Assembly: GCA_030620095.1 (NCBI GenBank)
Contig: JAUTXW010002154.1
Location: forward strand, 263,001 to 327,000
Direction: 5' to 3'
Origin: Kuschelorhynchus macadamiae
Lineage: Eukaryota > Arthropoda > Insecta > Coleoptera > Curculionidae
Length of the DNA: 64,000 nucleotides
Shown here: piece by piece, positions 55,140-64,000 of the stretch
Layout of the letters: every line of letters starts with the position of its first letter
How positions within the stretch are numbered: the stretch's first letter is position 1
The notes under the pieces: generated by a model
Database searches by the model: none
Seen by the model: only the letters and a program-made list of their open reading frames with translations
Told to the model about the DNA's origin: nothing
Position numbers and translations under genes: made by a program

Positions 55140-56700
55140 TTTAACCGAACAAATATCTAAAAAGCCTACTCCACTTTTACGATCAGACAATAAAAAACCA
55201 TCGAAAGTTTTTCCAACAAAAGCTAAAATAGGAAAACGACCCGACCTCGATAGGAAACAAAGATGTTTTTCCTTAAGGACATAAAAAATTGGGGGAAGGA
55301 AGAGGGAATAAGAGGAGTAGAGCTTTCGGCTGGAAAGGATCGATTCTACATTGAAACTCAGGAAATAGGAAAATTTCAGGGTTTTATGATACTTTAGGTG
55401 GACCAAAAATGTCGCATAAAAAAGTGTTATTAACTTTTTTACGATTTATTTCTGACGCCTAAAATAATACATTATCTAGTCAGTATATACAGGGTACAGG
55501 GAGATTCACGGTGACCGGCTTATTAGAAAGCGTACTCTTTGACATAATGAGGAAGATTTATCCTATTTCCGTGAAATTTCTGGTAATAATTTGTCCGAAG
55601 TGGTTTTCGTTACTTTAATATTTTTTGTCGGTGTACTATGAATCTCACTTTGATCGCTTAAACTCATTTTAAGGAAAATTGACTAACTTTTAAGAAGGAA
55701 ATTTAGGCAAAACAATTTACTTTCAATATAAATGTGACATTATATAAAATTAGGGCGTCGCCTGACGTGGCTATTACGCTCTTTTGTTTTCTCATGGTAT
55801 TCGCGATGAATTGTTTTAACCGCGGTATTAGATAATGTATTGGGCAATATAAACAGTTAAACCAGGTATGGGCAACCTTTGCTTAGCTGAGGGCGTAATT
55901 TCAGTTCGCGGGCCGTAGGTAAGAATAAGTACTCAAACTCAAACTATTTATTCATGCTTTCACAAAATATTGTTTACACAACTCGAAAACACAGTGGCAA
56001 ATATATAGAATAAAATACATCTACTTACTAACTAAAAAAAAATATCTTAATTAAAAGTTTGTAGGTTAATACACATTTAAAAGACATTACATAAATCGTT
56101 AAAAAGACAAAACAAATTACATTTTAAAATAATATACAACAGTTAACAGTTTGCTGCCGAAACCAGTTCTTATAAACCTCGAAAGAACATAAATTCTTCA
56201 AACAAACAAACAAAAGTATGCTTTATTGCCGCAGAAAAATTTTACAATTTTATGGACAAAGCAAAATATACCTAAAATAAGACATATCAAAACATTAATC
56301 GAAAAGAATTTCGATACGTCAATGCTTTTTAAAAATGTAAGTTATCAGTTTACCAAATCGTAAAACACACGTTAGAATATAACATAACATTGCCGCAAAA
56401 CAGTTAATGAATCCTAATAACCTTATAAAAGTAAACAAACACACATGTACGAGGTGAAGAATTTCGATGACATTGAAATCAAAATTGCAACTATTCGACC
56501 TTAAACTCTATGTTATTATAGTTATACAAATAATTGTGATGTTAAACAGAAGGTATAATGAACTAGTGTAGAATGTAGTAATCCAATACCTAACAAAAAT
56601 AATTAAGTTTTAAGTGAATGTTCGACAGTTCTTTTCTCTATATGATGATTTTCAAAATTCTATGCTACGAGTTAGGACATGACTCACAAAAGATTTAAGT
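55140..56700. other. intergenic sequence and LINE tails, no gene identified
   Basis: Mostly AT-rich. TACAGGGTACAGGGAGATTC at about 55490 resembles a mariner end. Minus-strand sequence at 55930-56720 probably includes 3' untranslated parts of Jockey-type LINEs (for example CTGCGGCAATAAAGCATACT, minus strand, about 56235, and TGAAAGCATGAATAAATAGT, minus strand, near 55965). No protein was recognised. Confidence 0.4.
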
Positions 56701-56733
56701 AAACAAGCGAATTTAGTGACAATTTAAAGAGAC

Positions 56734-58155
56734 TTACTCGCTGTAAAAATCATTAATGCTGTAAAATGGTCTCTCAATGAGGTATGCTTTGGTGTTTTTT
56801 CGAAATTGTGCAAGCATAGGGGTAGATTTTAAATGTACTGGCAGATTGTTGTAAGGTTTTATGGCGTTGTAAATAATTGATTTTTTTATTAATTCTGGGG
56901 AAGGAATGGGAAGATATATATCATGCCTAGAGTTTCTGGTAGGGTATACATGTTGTGGCCTTTCTGGGAGGGTGTTTATATGTTTTCTCAGCAAACATAC
57001 CGTTTCCAAAATAAATAATGCAGGAAGTGTTAATATTTCATGTTTTTTGAAATGGTATTGGCAGTGAGCTCTATTATTTAGACCAAACAAATAACGAATG
57101 GCTCTCTTTTGAAGCATAAAAATACTACGAAATTGCTCGGTGGTACAGCAGCCCCAAAAGGGAAGGCCATAGCGGAGGTGGGATTCAAATAAAGAGAAAT
57201 AAGTAAGTCTGGCAGAAGGAACGTCTAGTTCTTTTGAAACCGATCGAATGGCGAAGCAAGCGGTAGAAAGTTTTTTAGTTAAGGTGTCAATATGATTAGA
57301 CCATTTTAGGTTGTTATTTATATTTAAACCCAGGAATTTAACCGACTCTACGTATTCAGTATTGCTGTTATGTACCTGAAGTGGTTGTAAAGTTCCCTTA
57401 TAAGATAACGCCACCGTTTTATCGACATTAAAACAAAGCATATTGGAATCGGACCAAGCCTTAATTATAACCAAGTCTTTGGAGATGCTAGAGTGTAAAG
57501 ACGTTGTATCAAAATCACTCCAAGTTTTGCTTGTGTCGTCAGCAAAAAGGGAAATTCTTCCATTAATTTTAAGGTTCGTGATATCATTAATGTATAACAA
57601 AAAAAGAATAGGTCCCAAGACTGAACCTTAAGGGACTCCACTTGTAATCAACTTACAATCAGAATCGGAACCATTAGCCCTTACAAGTTGTTGCCTTTTC
57701 CCAAGATAAGATTTGAACCAATTTAAAGAAGTACCACGAATTCCATAAAAATTTAGTTTATTTATCAGAATTTCATGACTAACACAATCAAAGGCTTTCG
57801 CATAGTCACAAAAAACTGAGGCAGTTGGGTGGTTGTTATTGAGAGATAAGTAGACGCCTCTAAGCAACGTGAACATGGCGTCGCTGGTGCACTTGTTAGG
57901 TAGAAATCCGAACTGCTCCGGGGATATTATCTGATGTCTCAGGAGAAATGGCATAAGACGATTCTTCAGTAGCCTTTCGATGATTTTTGATAGCACTGGT
58001 AAAAGTGCAATTGGGCGATAATTGCAAGAGTTAGTTTTTTCGCCACCTTTATGAAGTGGAATAATTATAACTGTTTTAAGGCAATCAGGGAATACACCTT
58101 TTATAAAGGACTCATTTATTAATGTTGTAAGGGCCTCTATGACTGGGAGTGGCAA
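56734..58155 (-). pseudogene. LINE-D reverse transcriptase with a single stop
   Basis: VIIIPLHKGGEKTNSCNYRP, SPEQFGFLPNKCTSDAMFTL, SVFCDYAKAFDCVSHEILIN (palm A) and ITSGVP end the first frame. The next codon is TAA, where relatives have CAA (VPQGS). The second frame starts at GSVLGPILFLLYINDI and has SLFADDTSKTW (FADD), ESVKFLGLNINNNLKWSNHI and YSINDFYSE at the end. One base change would account for the stop. Confidence 0.82.
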
Positions 58156-58952
58156 GTTCAGGAATATTCTAAGTGATAGGCCATCAGTGCTACACGAAGA
58201 TTTGAAAATAAATTTTTTGAAGGAGGGAGAAACGAAAGAGGGTCCAAACTTGGCGAGATACTAGAGGTAACATTTTTGCTTACATTAATAAAATAATCAT
58301 TTAGATCATTAGCACCTGGCAAGATCTGAGTCACAGGGTTTAACTTGTTTCTGAGGTTAGTGATGATGGACCAGGTTTCTTTTGAAACGTTATTTGAGTT
58401 TGTTAGACGTTTTCGGTAGTGTAATTTTTTTGCTGACCTAATAAGAGTAGTGTAGATCCTCCTATAGTTAGAGATATAGTCGAGAATAAGAAAGGAGTCG
58501 GTGAATTTTTTTATATATGAGAGGGAGCGCATATTTTTAGCAGAAATTCGTATTCCTTTCGTGGTCCACGGTTTATGCCGCTTAGGTTTGATATTCTTAA
58601 GCGGGAAGGCCTTGTTAAAAGCACTTAAAGTTTTATTTAAAAAAGTTCTGAAGTTTGTGTTGACATTATCAGATTCAAAATTCCAATCGGTGTTAAAGCA
58701 AATATTATGAAATAGTGAGAAATTTGCGGCCGAGAAAATTCTGCCCCGATGGCGAGTTCTTGGTAAGGGCCTAATAGGTAAACCAAACCTGGAAATTACC
58801 GCCTCGTGATCGAAAAGACCTGAGTTATAGACCTGTGAATGCACCTCTGATGGAGAAAAATCAGACGCCATGTAATCGATGATAGAAGTTTTTTGAAATT
58901 CTAGTTGGCGAGGATACATGCATTGAAAGACCGAAAGAGTCGAATATAGAAA

Positions 58953-59430
58953 TTAGATATTTTTGGATGGCACAAATAGTAGCATAGTCAATATATTAAA
59001 GTCCCCGCATAGAATTTTTTTACCTCTAATCGGTAGACTGTCTAGCAAACTTACCAGGCTATTTAAAAATGATTGTACATCAGAGTTTGGTGATCTATAA
59101 ATACAAATTACATAAAGATCAAGGTTTTGATTATATACCATAGAGAATTCAAAAGAGGTATCCGCTAACAAATGATCATATTTAGATACCGACATGAAAT
59201 CTCCATTTAGGGATCGGATCAGTGTTCCCCCATGAGCTGAGTTTTTTCTGTCATATCTAGCTATTGTGGTATACCTCTCAATATAAAAGGGGTCGTTTAG
59301 ATTCAGCCAGTGCTCAGTAATTGCAACAAGTTGGGGGAACTCCAATTCTTCCAGAAATAGGTACAACTCGTCAGTTTTATTTCTTAGAGAAGCAATATTA
59401 ATTAGAACCTTATTAAGACTAGTAACAACA
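58953..59430 (-). pseudogene. LINE-D apurinic-type endonuclease, partial
   Basis: Contains FPQLVAITEHWLNLNDPFYI (catalytic E), RYDRKNSAHGGTLI, VICIYRSPNSDVQSFLNSLV and KKILCGDFNI (GDFN). These are the motifs of LINE endonucleases. The sequence is truncated after GDFN, so the SDH end of the nuclease is displaced or lost; FDHEAVIS appears in the following frame. Confidence 0.72.
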
Positions 59431-59481
59431 GGAAGTTTTGAACTAGTTTGGAATCTAGTTCCTCAGGACACGTCGTGTTTT

Positions 59482-60060
59482 CTAAAAATTTTTTTTGGGA
59501 GAATTGCTGGTAAAATAGTTTTTATGGCATTGTCTGGTCCTCTGAAGATGGATCGTTCTCTCCGAAGATATATAGGATCCATAGGCTGCAGGATCCGCTT
59601 CCAATTCTGCTGCGTTAAATCCGTAAGCAGCATGAGAATCGAAATATATCTTATGTAGGGTTCTATAATCTATAGGAATGCCTTCAGAAGCCAAAAACAG
59701 CCTGGTGCTTGTATTTGTAAACCCTTCAAAGTGAATTGGCGCAGGTTGGTCGTGCAGGAAGGCGAGATATAACTTGAAGGCCTTTAAAATGGCTGGTTCT
59801 CTTAGTCTAGACATGAGGAAACGGTTATCAGAACTTTTTTCGGTTCGCGTAAGCTTCACTGTTGGGAGAGACATTGGATCAAAAATAGGTTCTTGGTCAA
59901 TAGGAGCTTTCTTGGAAAGACTGTAGCAGTTGTCGCTCAACAAGACATTTGCTCTGCAGGCAGCAATGGCCTCTTTGTCAGAAGATATTATAGTGCTCTT
60001 TTGAGAAATTGGAGAGGAGACAACCAGTGAAGTGCTCGAGTTGGTGGGCAGTTTTTTCAA
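59482..60060 (-). pseudogene. LINE-D ORF1-like protein, C-terminal part
   Basis: 192 codons, with SLPTVKLTRTEKSSDNRFLM, RLREPAILKAFKLYLAFLHD and RTLHKIYFDSHAAYGFNAAE. No zinc knuckle is visible. Its position directly before the endonuclease makes it the first ORF of the LINE; I do not recognise the domain otherwise. The first residues overlap another LINE fragment. Confidence 0.5.
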
Positions 60061-60672
60061 TCGAGTAGAATTCGTTCTGAATAAGAAATTTTTTACTATG
60101 ATTTTTAAATTCTTTTGTTTTGAGGTAGTTTGTTATAGAAATGTACGCCAAAATACCCCGGTCCATTCTGATTCCGTTCTAGTCTCCTATATGCAGGAAC
60201 CAGGTCCTGTCTTTGCCTCGTGCTGTGCTGGTGCACGTCCCCGTGGGCTATGTATAACTCAGGATTTTTCTTAACATACATTAAAATCTCCGTTATGTAT
60301 AAGGATGGCAATGTGAGTATTCGGTTCGTCCTAAAAGCTTCTCTACAGTCGTCCCGGTATCCCAAACCAGCCACAACCCGAACAGCCCTACTCTGCAAAC
60401 GAAAGACGCGAGCAGCACAGGGAGCATGTCCCCACACCACGATTGCATACCTTAGATGGGACTGAAATAAAGCATGGTAAGCTTGCTCCAAGACTGACTT
60501 TGAGATGTAATTTGCCAAATTTCTTAACAAGAAAATGTTTTTGACAAGTTGATGTCGGTGTGTTTGCCCCATTCAGGTCTCGAGTCAAGTGTTACCCCCA
60601 GAAAGCAAACAGACGTCACGGTATCCTCTAGCGTCCGCATTGAGAAGGCCATTTCGTGAGTCTTGGCCGTGT
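59978..60672 (-). mobile_element. LINE-E: C-terminal LINE fragment
   Basis: The minus strand encodes AKTHEMAFSMRTLEDTVTSV, CFLGVTLDSRPEWGKHTDIN, SVLEQAYHALFQSHLRYAIV (thumb), RLQSRAVRVVAGLGYRDDCR and, after a frameshift, HSKKFLIQNEFYSIEKTAHQ. It abuts DD41D-F on one side and LINE-D ORF1 on the other. It is GC-richer than its surroundings, suggesting a different family. Confidence 0.7.
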
Positions 60673-61420
60673 TAGAACATATAAATATCATCCATATCAT
60701 ATGGAATTACACAAAGAGTTGCACGATGAAGATTTTGAAAAGCGTGTTAACTTTTGCAACTTAATGATAAGGCGAATAGAAGCATATCCAGACTTTTTAG
60801 CGAATATCATGTTTTCTAATGAAGCTACATTTAGAAGCAATGGAGCTGTAAACAGGCATAATATGCATTATTATGCAATAACAAATCCCCACTGGGTACG
60901 AGAGGTACAACGTCAAAATCACCGGTCATTAAATGTTTGGTGTGGAATCATTGGAAACCATATTATAGGTCCGTATTTTTTTGATGAACCACTTAATGGA
61001 CAAAGATATTTAGATTTTTTGAACGTTGAGCTGCCAATTCTTCTCAGACAACTCAGCATAGAAGAAAGAAGAGACGACACGTCGCTGCAGCAAGACGGTG
61101 CACCTGCTCATTACCATCGGGACGTTCGTGAATTTTTGGAAGCTAATTTTAATCAAAAATGGATTGGTAGTAGCGGTTTTATCAAATGGCCACCCAGATC
61201 TTGCGATATCACTCCATTAGATTTTTTCTTGTGGGGTTATATTAAAGATCGTGTAGCAAGGGAGAACATGCAGGAACGAATCAGGGATGTATGCGCCACT
61301 ATATCACCAGACATGCTAGTTAAAATTAAGCAAAATATTATTGAAAGGTTCAACATGTGTATTCGTGAAGGCGGACGGTTACTTGAGCATCTTCTAAAAT
61401 ATAACTATGAAAACAATTGA
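60656..61420 (+). pseudogene. DD41D-F transposase, N-terminally truncated
   Basis: A clean 254-codon frame: HDEDFEKRVNFCNLMIRRIE, MFSNEATFRSNGAVNRHNMH, LNVWCGIIGNHIIGPYFFDE, SLQQDGAPAHYHRDVREFLE, PRSCDITPLDFFLWGYIKDR and the family C-terminus. The first catalytic Asp is replaced (MFSNEATF, where DD41D-E has FTDEATF). The N-terminal DNA-binding region is cut off where LINE-E begins. Second and third Asp are 41 residues apart. Confidence 0.8.
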
Positions 61421-62190
61421 TTAACTTATAAAATCGATTTTTTTTAGTCTGATAAGTGTTTTTTTCTGTATAACTTTAAAAATTAGTACCTATTAATATA
61501 AGTTTTCGACTATCTAAATTGAAATGTATTCCTTCATTGAAGTGTATTTACTTATTTGCAAACCAGACGTAGTAGACCCCCTTTTCAACACAATTTTTAA
61601 ATATTTATAATATTATGCCAGTTCACGGACCCTTTGCTTTGAAATGTAATATTCATTCCAAAAACAATATTGTCTAAAAAGTTCAGAAATGGCCTTACTC
61701 GCCTAATCATTGGATTACAAAACTTAACACGGATTTTAAAATCTTCAGCGTGTAACTCTTGGTCTAATGTAATATAAAATGGATGATATTTATATTTTCT
61801 TGTAGTCTTGCTTATTGTAGATTCTGATATTAAAATCTTAAGATTATTAGATATTTGTTTTGTAGCAATTTTATTATCAAATTATTATATTATCTAAATT
61901 TTCATTGGATTAATTTTAGATACGAAACTATTGTATTCATATTGAATACTTTTGTTTTACTGCTATGGCTACTTTGATGAAGTTGGTAATTTTCTAAATT
62001 ACGCAAAAAAGGGAATTTTAAAATATTTCGAAAACTATTGAAGATAGATGTATAATATATGTAATAAAAGTTCTAGATTTTTTTATGCTTAAAAAGAATA
62101 AATAAAAATATACAGGGGATTCCATTTAAAAAAACTGAAATAAATTGGTTTAAATATGTTAAAGTTGGGCATTTAAATTTGGACACCCTG
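61421..62190. other. intergenic sequence, nothing firm
   Basis: AT-rich sequence. CAGGGGATTCCATTTAAAAA at about 62114 and GTTGGGCATTTAAATTTGGACACCCTG at about 62165-62191 look like mariner terminal repeats of different families. No coding frame. Confidence 0.4.
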
Positions 62191-62194
62191 TAGT

Positions 62195-63310
62195 AGTAGT
62201 AGTTAGAGGGAGGTCTAGAAACCTGACTGGTAGGCCTATAAGGCCCTTTCAGTCTACACAGCTCCTCCCTCAACCACCACCCGCCACCAGGTGTACATCC
62301 TTGAATCTGCCTGTCCTTACGATGTAAGTCTGTATATGCTTCCACGCAAGATCCTTAACTTCATTCCTATGCAAGACCGTAGTGCCGAAAATATCTCGTC
62401 GCAGTCTCGCTCGCGCTTCACATCTGCACAGGAAGTGAAGCGGAGTTTCCTCGTCTTCCTGACACTCCGTGCAGATAGAATCTTCCTCAATGCCTAACAT
62501 AAAGAGGTGTCTCCTCAATCGACAGTGCCCCGTTACTATTCCTACGATAGAGCTTTCCTGTCTCGGGCTAGTAACCACTCTGTTCGGCCCTTATCGAGCT
62601 TCACAATGAAGTCTTTAGCTTGCCTCCCGACCCCGGACTGGCCCCATTCACGTTGAAGTTCATGTTGTGCCCATTCGTCGAGTGCTGTCCTTATCTGCTG
62701 CCTAGTGATGCCTAAAGCTGGTTCTGGTCCTACATGCGGGCTGGTGGCGCCGAGTCTAGCAAACTCATCTACCCTCTCGTTGCCCTCAATCCCACAGTGT
62801 CCTGGCACCCAAACCAACTTCACTCTTTTACGTCGCGCCAACTGCTCTAGCCTGTCACCGCTTTCCTGAACCAAAACTGATTCCGCCGTGGGTGAATCGA
62901 GTGCCTTAAGTGCTGGTTGACTGTCTGAGCATATGACAATCTCTCCCTCTGCCCCCTCTATGACTTCCTTCATCGTTATTGCCCTTAGAATGGCCTCAGC
63001 CTGAAACACCGTTGAAAACTTCCCCAAAGGGAAGCTGGACCCGGTTTGTGTAGCCTCAATATAAACTCTAGCACCAGAGGATTGCAACTGTGTCATACGT
63101 GAACCATCCGTATAGCAAACAATTGCCTCTCTGGAGAACTCCAGCCTGTTTCTCTCCCAGTCCTCTCTTTCGGGGATTGAGATACTATAACCCTTATGCC
63201 ATCTTAGTCTGCCTGAGGGTCGTGCTACTCTGTAGGTAGATAAAGAGATCTCTCTTTCCACAATGTGGGAGATCCTTGCATGACCCACAACCTCACCCTT
63301 GGTATGCTAA
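62195..63310 (-). mobile_element. LINE-F: 3' part with RNase H (I/Loa-like)
   Basis: From 63288 the minus strand encodes an RNase H: IVCYTDGSRMTQLQSSGARV (first Asp), FQAEAILRAITMKEVIE (Glu), IVICSDSQPALKALDS (Asp), and VKLVWVPGHCGIEGNERVDE (His/Asp). The next frame (62578-62270) gives IVGIVTGHCRLRRHLFMLGI, CTECQEDEETPLHFLCRCEA, a Cys-rich tail. The 3' end has TAC repeats (minus strand TAACTACTACTACTACAG). The RT is missing. An RNase H after the RT is known in the I group of LINEs. Confidence 0.82.
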
Positions 63311-63729
63311 GCTCCTGCGTCTCCCATTCGCAAGTGCGCTGCCATAACCTCTTTCTTAATGAAAGACACCCTGTATGTAATATCTTCAATATTAAGAAAG
63401 CAGTCCTTTATTCCATGCATATTTTATGCAGAAGCAAAATATTTTATTTTTAGTGGCACAACTAGGCGTTATATTGCTAATCATAGATGTGCATCAAATT
63501 TATATTTTTTTTCGTTTAAAGCCAAATATTTAAGAAAGTATCAATTTTTGCCATATAACATGTTATACAAAAAAAAAGTGTTAGAATTTTATGTAGAAAT
63601 TAAAAATCAAGTCAAATATAGTGTGTCCCATTTAAAAAAATACAACTTTTAGTAGCCCTACTTTTTTGAGGAACCCCGTATAATTCCAAATATTTTTAGA
63701 ATGAGCGCGATTTATATATGTATCCCATA
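63311..63729. other. intergenic sequence, nothing firm
   Basis: AT-rich. GTGTGTCCCATTTAAAAAAA at about 63621 resembles a mariner terminal repeat. No supported gene. Confidence 0.4.
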
Positions 63730-63999
63730 TCATAAACAGTGTGTTTCCAAATTGTACCTGTTCGACGTAAATTTACTTTTTTCAATCATTGACTCATCCG
63801 GTAATGCTGATTTACCAATTGCCCTTATTTTTGAAGCTTCAATTTTACGTCGTTTAAGTGTTTTGTGATGTTTACCAGGAATGCCAAGTAACAAAGCCAT
63901 GTTGGATCTCAAATATGTGGCAATGTTTTCTCTTCCATTTCCATATGCTTTAAACTGGTGATGGTTAAGCCGCGGGATGTAATGAAATTGATGGTACTT
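63730..63999 (-). CDS. unrecognised open frame running off the window edge
   Basis: The minus frame is open from 63999 to the TAA at 63730 (about 89 codons). It includes YHQFHYIPRLNHHQFKAYGN, ENIATYLRSNMALLLGIPGK and a basic stretch HHKTLKRRKIEASKIR. I do not recognise it. It could be the last exon of a gene to the right or part of a transposon. It shows no stop for 270 bp in AT-rich DNA, which is mildly suggestive of real coding. Confidence 0.3.
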   Translation of the reverse strand, partial: KYHQFHYIPRLNHHQFKAYGNGRENIATYLRSNMALLLGIPGKHHKTLKRRKIEASKIRAIGKSALPDESMIEKSKFTSNRYNLETHCL

Positions 64000-64000
64000 A

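Larger units (their letters stand above)
56734..60060 (-). mobile_element. LINE-D: nearly full-length Jockey-type non-LTR retrotransposon
   Basis: Minus-strand order is ORF1-like region (60060-59482), endonuclease (about 59430-58953), linker (58919-58158), then RT (58155-56734). It is damaged by an internal loss after the CGDFN motif and by scattered breaks. The left side in plus coordinates is the 3' end. Motif content fits the Jockey superfamily. Confidence 0.82.

Overview
This is animal nuclear DNA, almost certainly from an insect and probably a beetle (the order is an inference). It is AT-rich, intron-rich and packed with transposable elements. No bacterial-style operon, CRISPR array, rRNA or convincing tRNA gene was seen. 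The only host gene I recognise is the 3' half of scarlet (st), an ABCG half-transporter for eye pigment precursors. It lies on the + strand as six exons: 257-362, 3357-3584, 22669-22804, 33604-33709, 36265-36365 and 41288-41466. These splice in frame into about 284 C-terminal residues, covering the whole transmembrane domain and the stop codon. The ATP-binding half must lie upstream of the window. A second possible coding piece is an unrecognised open frame (63999-63730, minus) that runs off the right edge.

Nearly everything else is mobile DNA, much of it nested inside the st introns. Intron 257/3357 holds a hAT element with its target duplication. Intron 3584/22669 holds a DD82E-type IS630/Tc1-like element interrupted by a 789-bp MITE. 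It also holds a second hAT (10024-16961) with a head-to-head Penelope-like element (PLE) inside it, another DD82E copy and a LINE. Intron 22804/33604 holds a DD41D mariner-like element with a Transib/RAG1-like element inserted in its terminal repeat, then a deleted hAT and a second head-to-head PLE. Introns 33709/36265 and 36365/41288 hold hAT, mariner, MITE, LINE and PLE pieces.

Downstream of st (41.5-64 kb) are a DD41D element with ~440-bp terminal repeats whose transposase frame is split by a precise GT...AG intron, a divergent PLE, and a young DD41D element with ~300-bp terminal repeats inside a TA microsatellite. Further right are a satellite-like array, another DD82E element, a nearly full-length Jockey-type LINE, another DD41D open frame and a LINE tail with RNase H.

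The most notable observations are: (1) hammerhead-ribozyme motifs at PLE ends, some with all core bases and some with predicted disabling changes; (2) a Transib/RAG1-like element with CAC-starting ends and a GC-rich 5-bp duplication; (3) the in-frame intron of the DD41D transposase; (4) DDE transposases with about 81-82 residues between the last two catalytic positions; (5) repeated inverted-arm architectures. Element names are my own labels. Families were recognised from protein motifs by eye, with no database search.
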